Source: Candidatus Parvarchaeota archaeon (GTDB lineage Archaea; Micrarchaeota; Micrarchaeia; Anstonellales; VGKX01). From it: DNA of 5,828 nucleotides. This document shows positions 4,618 through 5,828 of this stretch, piece by piece (the first letter of the stretch is position 1; each line of letters begins with the position of its first letter). The notes beneath the pieces are model-generated. The model was not told the origin of the DNA. It ran no database searches and worked only from the letters and a program-made list of their open reading frames with translations. The DNA lies in assembly GCA_016866895.1 (NCBI GenBank), contig VGKX01000072.1, positions 1 through 5,828 of the forward strand, written 5' to 3'. The translations under genes and the position numbers were made by a program.

Positions 4618-5373
4618 ATGAGAACTTTGGCAGTAATAAGTGGCAGTGGCCTTGAGAAGTTCATGGACGGCAGGGGCAAATCTGCTCCAAAACAAGCCTG
4701 GTAAAAACCCCGTTTGGGCCTGCTTCCATTATCAGGGGCACATTGAATGGCATGCCATTCATCCTGCTGCCAAGGCATGGAAAAAAAACACACAATCCCC
4801 CCGCACAAAATTGACCACAGGGCCAATGTTTTTGCACTTGCGGAAGTGGGGGCTACAGACGTGCTTTCAGTTTCAGCAGTCGGCCTTACAGGAAAAAAAC
4901 CGTTCAGTGTGGGGCAGTTTGTTCTCGTAGAAGACCTGTTTAGGATTATGGACACCCCAACCTTTATCGAGGACTTTAAAGGCGGAATAGTGCACCCGGA
5001 CATGAGTGCTCCCTATAGCCCTGGGTTAAAAAGCAAGGTGCTGCAGGCAGGCAAGGCTTCCGGCCTTAAAATCAAAACCGGAGCAGTTCTTGCGGATACC
5101 AAGGGCCCAAGATATGAAACCGCTGCAGAAGTGGCGTTTTTCAGAAAGATTGGCGTACATCTTCTTGGCATGACCTCAACAGTCGAGGCCATCCTGTTCA
5201 ACGAACTTAGGGCAACCGGCGTAAAAATCCAAAACGCCACCCTTGCAATCACAACCAACTTTGGGACCGGGGTTTTGAAAAAGCCCCTTGACCACAACGA
5301 GGTAAAAGTGGTTGTTGCACAGAGGGAAAATGAGGTCAAGAATATCGTATCAAACCTCATCGCGCTTGTCTAG
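4618..5373 (+). pseudogene. 5'-methylthioadenosine / purine nucleoside phosphorylase (MTAP/PNP family), two compensating frameshifts
   Basis: The family cleaves methylthioadenosine, methylthioinosine or purine nucleosides with phosphate in purine and methionine salvage. The gene is readable only by changing frame twice. MRTLAVISGSGL is in the first frame, which stops at TAA 4702-4704. The next family block, LVKTPFGPAS and then GMPFILLPRHGKK, is in the -1 frame from 4698. HTIPPHKIDHRANVFALAEVGA onward is back in the first frame to TAG 5373. The second shift is explained by one extra A in the A8 run at 4781-4788; with seven As the join reads RHGKKHTIPPHK exactly. The first needs one missing base between about 4670 and 4698. 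Corrected length is 251 residues, normal for the family. Later motifs are intact: KGPRYET, GMTSTVEAILFNEL, TNFGTG. Asn in TNF, where MTAP has Asp, hints at 6-oxopurines. Pseudogene versus sequencing error is unresolved. Confidence 0.8.
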
Positions 5374-5422
5374 ACGCATAATAAACTAGGCCGTGCGCCA
5401 GCTATGGGTGCAATGGAGTTGC

Positions 5423-5448
5423 GATAATGTATATATTTATACAATATC
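5423..5448. repeat. AT-rich inverted repeat, possible operator
   Basis: GATAATGTATA (5423-5433) and TATACAATATC (5438-5448) are 11-base inverted arms with one mismatch around a four-base TATT centre. It lies 50 bases after the phosphorylase stop and about 75 bases before the next start codon, and includes a TATA-like ATATATTTAT. It could be a promoter/operator for the gene at 5524, or just AT-rich intergenic sequence. Confidence 0.35.
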
Positions 5449-5490
5449 CCAAGCCATATAAGTTATGTGGCTAAAAATGTCAAAACAAGC

Positions 5491-5501
5491 ATATTTTTAA
5501 A
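5491..5501 (+). promoter_or_regulatory. Candidate TATA box giving a leaderless or near-leaderless transcript
   Basis: ATATTTTTAAA is centred about 27 bases before ATG 5524, so initiation would fall at or a few bases before the start codon. No Shine-Dalgarno precedes that ATG, which fits leaderless translation, common in archaea. The more distant TATA-like run at 5431-5440 is an alternative with a leader of about 60 bases. Confidence 0.4.
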
Positions 5502-5523
5502 CTCCTTTTGGCATAATATATGT

Positions 5524-5828
5524 ATGTTCAAAACGTGGTTTGGCGGTGGCAATGCGCCTGATTTGACATCTAAGACCAAAGTTACCGACAGGTTTTCCTC
5601 CTTGAAAACCTTTTTGGCGCGCAAAAAAGCCGCGGAGGAGAACATCTACACGGGAATTCTAACTACCTACGGCGTGCGCTGGACCCTTGAAAAGGCTGCA
5701 AGGGACATTTGGCAGAACTTTTTTGACTACAATAAAACACTTGACTGTGTTCAAACCGAGGTAAAGGAGTCCAAGGAAGGCCGAGTGCTTCGCATTTCAA
5801 ATGGGGCAACATATGACTACAGGATGCT
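5524..5828 (+). CDS. N-terminal part of an unrecognised protein, possibly a GHKL-type (Hsp90/histidine kinase-like) ATPase; runs off the right edge
   Basis: The frame from ATG 5524 is open for 101 codons to the window end. The first 40 residues are basic and probably a helical lead-in (FSSLKTFLARKKAAEE). From residue 49, YGVRWTLEKAARDIWQNFFD (49-68) resembles the GHKL N-box, where a helix of the form E-x-x-R/D-x-x-x-N-x-x-D carries the Mg-ATP Asn; here Glu56, Asn65 and Asp68 would fill those places. The strand VLRISNGATYDYRML (88-102, the last codon cut by the edge) then fits the next beta strand. The ATP-lid and G-box motifs that would settle this lie beyond the window. The start is supported by a TATA-like box about 27 bases upstream and by coding-like composition; there is no Shine-Dalgarno. 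The phosphorylase 150 bases upstream probably belongs to a separate unit. Confidence 0.6.
   Translation, partial: MFKTWFGGGNAPDLTSKTKVTDRFSSLKTFLARKKAAEENIYTGILTTYGVRWTLEKAARDIWQNFFDYNKTLDCVQTEVKESKEGRVLRISNGATYDYRM

Noticed and set aside
4689..4788. Programmed frameshifting in the phosphorylase gene (CCAAAAC run and A8 run)
   Set aside because: Two separate recoding events in opposite directions would be needed, and no canonical slippery heptamer or downstream structure is evident at the first. Mutation or a homopolymer read error is simpler.
5465..5500. Eleven-codon frame (MWLKMSKQAYF) before the edge gene, as a possible leader peptide
   Set aside because: No Shine-Dalgarno, no stop/start coupling to the next gene, and its end is the candidate TATA box. 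A frame of this length is expected by chance.

Overview
The window looks like chromosomal DNA from an archaeon. Translation starts are preceded by archaeal-type Shine-Dalgarno sequences (GGTG, AGGTGAT, GTGAT). Several genes have AT-rich TATA-like boxes about 25-35 bases before the expected transcript start, one with a BRE-like CGAAAA. The proteins also fit: a TrmI-like tRNA methyltransferase core, an OB-fold fragment resembling archaeal RPA, and a winged-helix/RelE pair of an archaeal type. I cannot name the lineage; a DPANN-like or uncultured euryarchaeal genome is a guess. No rRNA, tRNA, CRISPR array or insertion sequence was seen.

Layout. Bases 2-439 hold the 3' end of a plus-strand gene entering from the left, probably a nucleic-acid-binding OB-fold protein. 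A 141-bp gap with a TATA box and short direct repeats leads into purC (581-1480) and purE (1547-1984), two adjacent steps of de novo purine synthesis (AIR or N5-CAIR to CAIR to SAICAR). They are followed by a DEDD-type RNase H-fold exonuclease with an N-terminal helix-hairpin-helix-like motif (2029-2904) and, almost abutting, a SAM methyltransferase related to tRNA m1A methyltransferase TrmI (2917-3615). These four genes are co-directional and may form one transcription unit.

On the minus strand, converging on the methyltransferase gene, is a two-gene cassette: a small winged-helix protein (3989-4315) overlapping by four bases a RelE/ParE-like protein (3642-3992). A perfect 12-bp inverted repeat covers the cassette's own core promoter. 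This is a good candidate autoregulated toxin-antitoxin module. A 302-bp gene-free stretch (4316-4617) follows, containing that operator, a hairpin and a divergent promoter.

From 4618 to 5373 lies a 5'-methylthioadenosine/purine nucleoside phosphorylase gene with good promoter and ribosome-binding signals but two opposite frameshifts about 100 bases apart. It is either a pseudogene or a site of base-calling errors. The window ends inside a gene (from 5524) whose visible N-terminal part resembles the N-box region of GHKL-type ATPases.

The most unusual items are: the winged-helix/RelE cassette with its operator; a PurE whose active-site loop looks class II in an otherwise class I protein; a TrmI-like enzyme lacking the usual N-terminal domain and carrying a Gly/Ser-rich insertion; and the doubly frameshifted phosphorylase.
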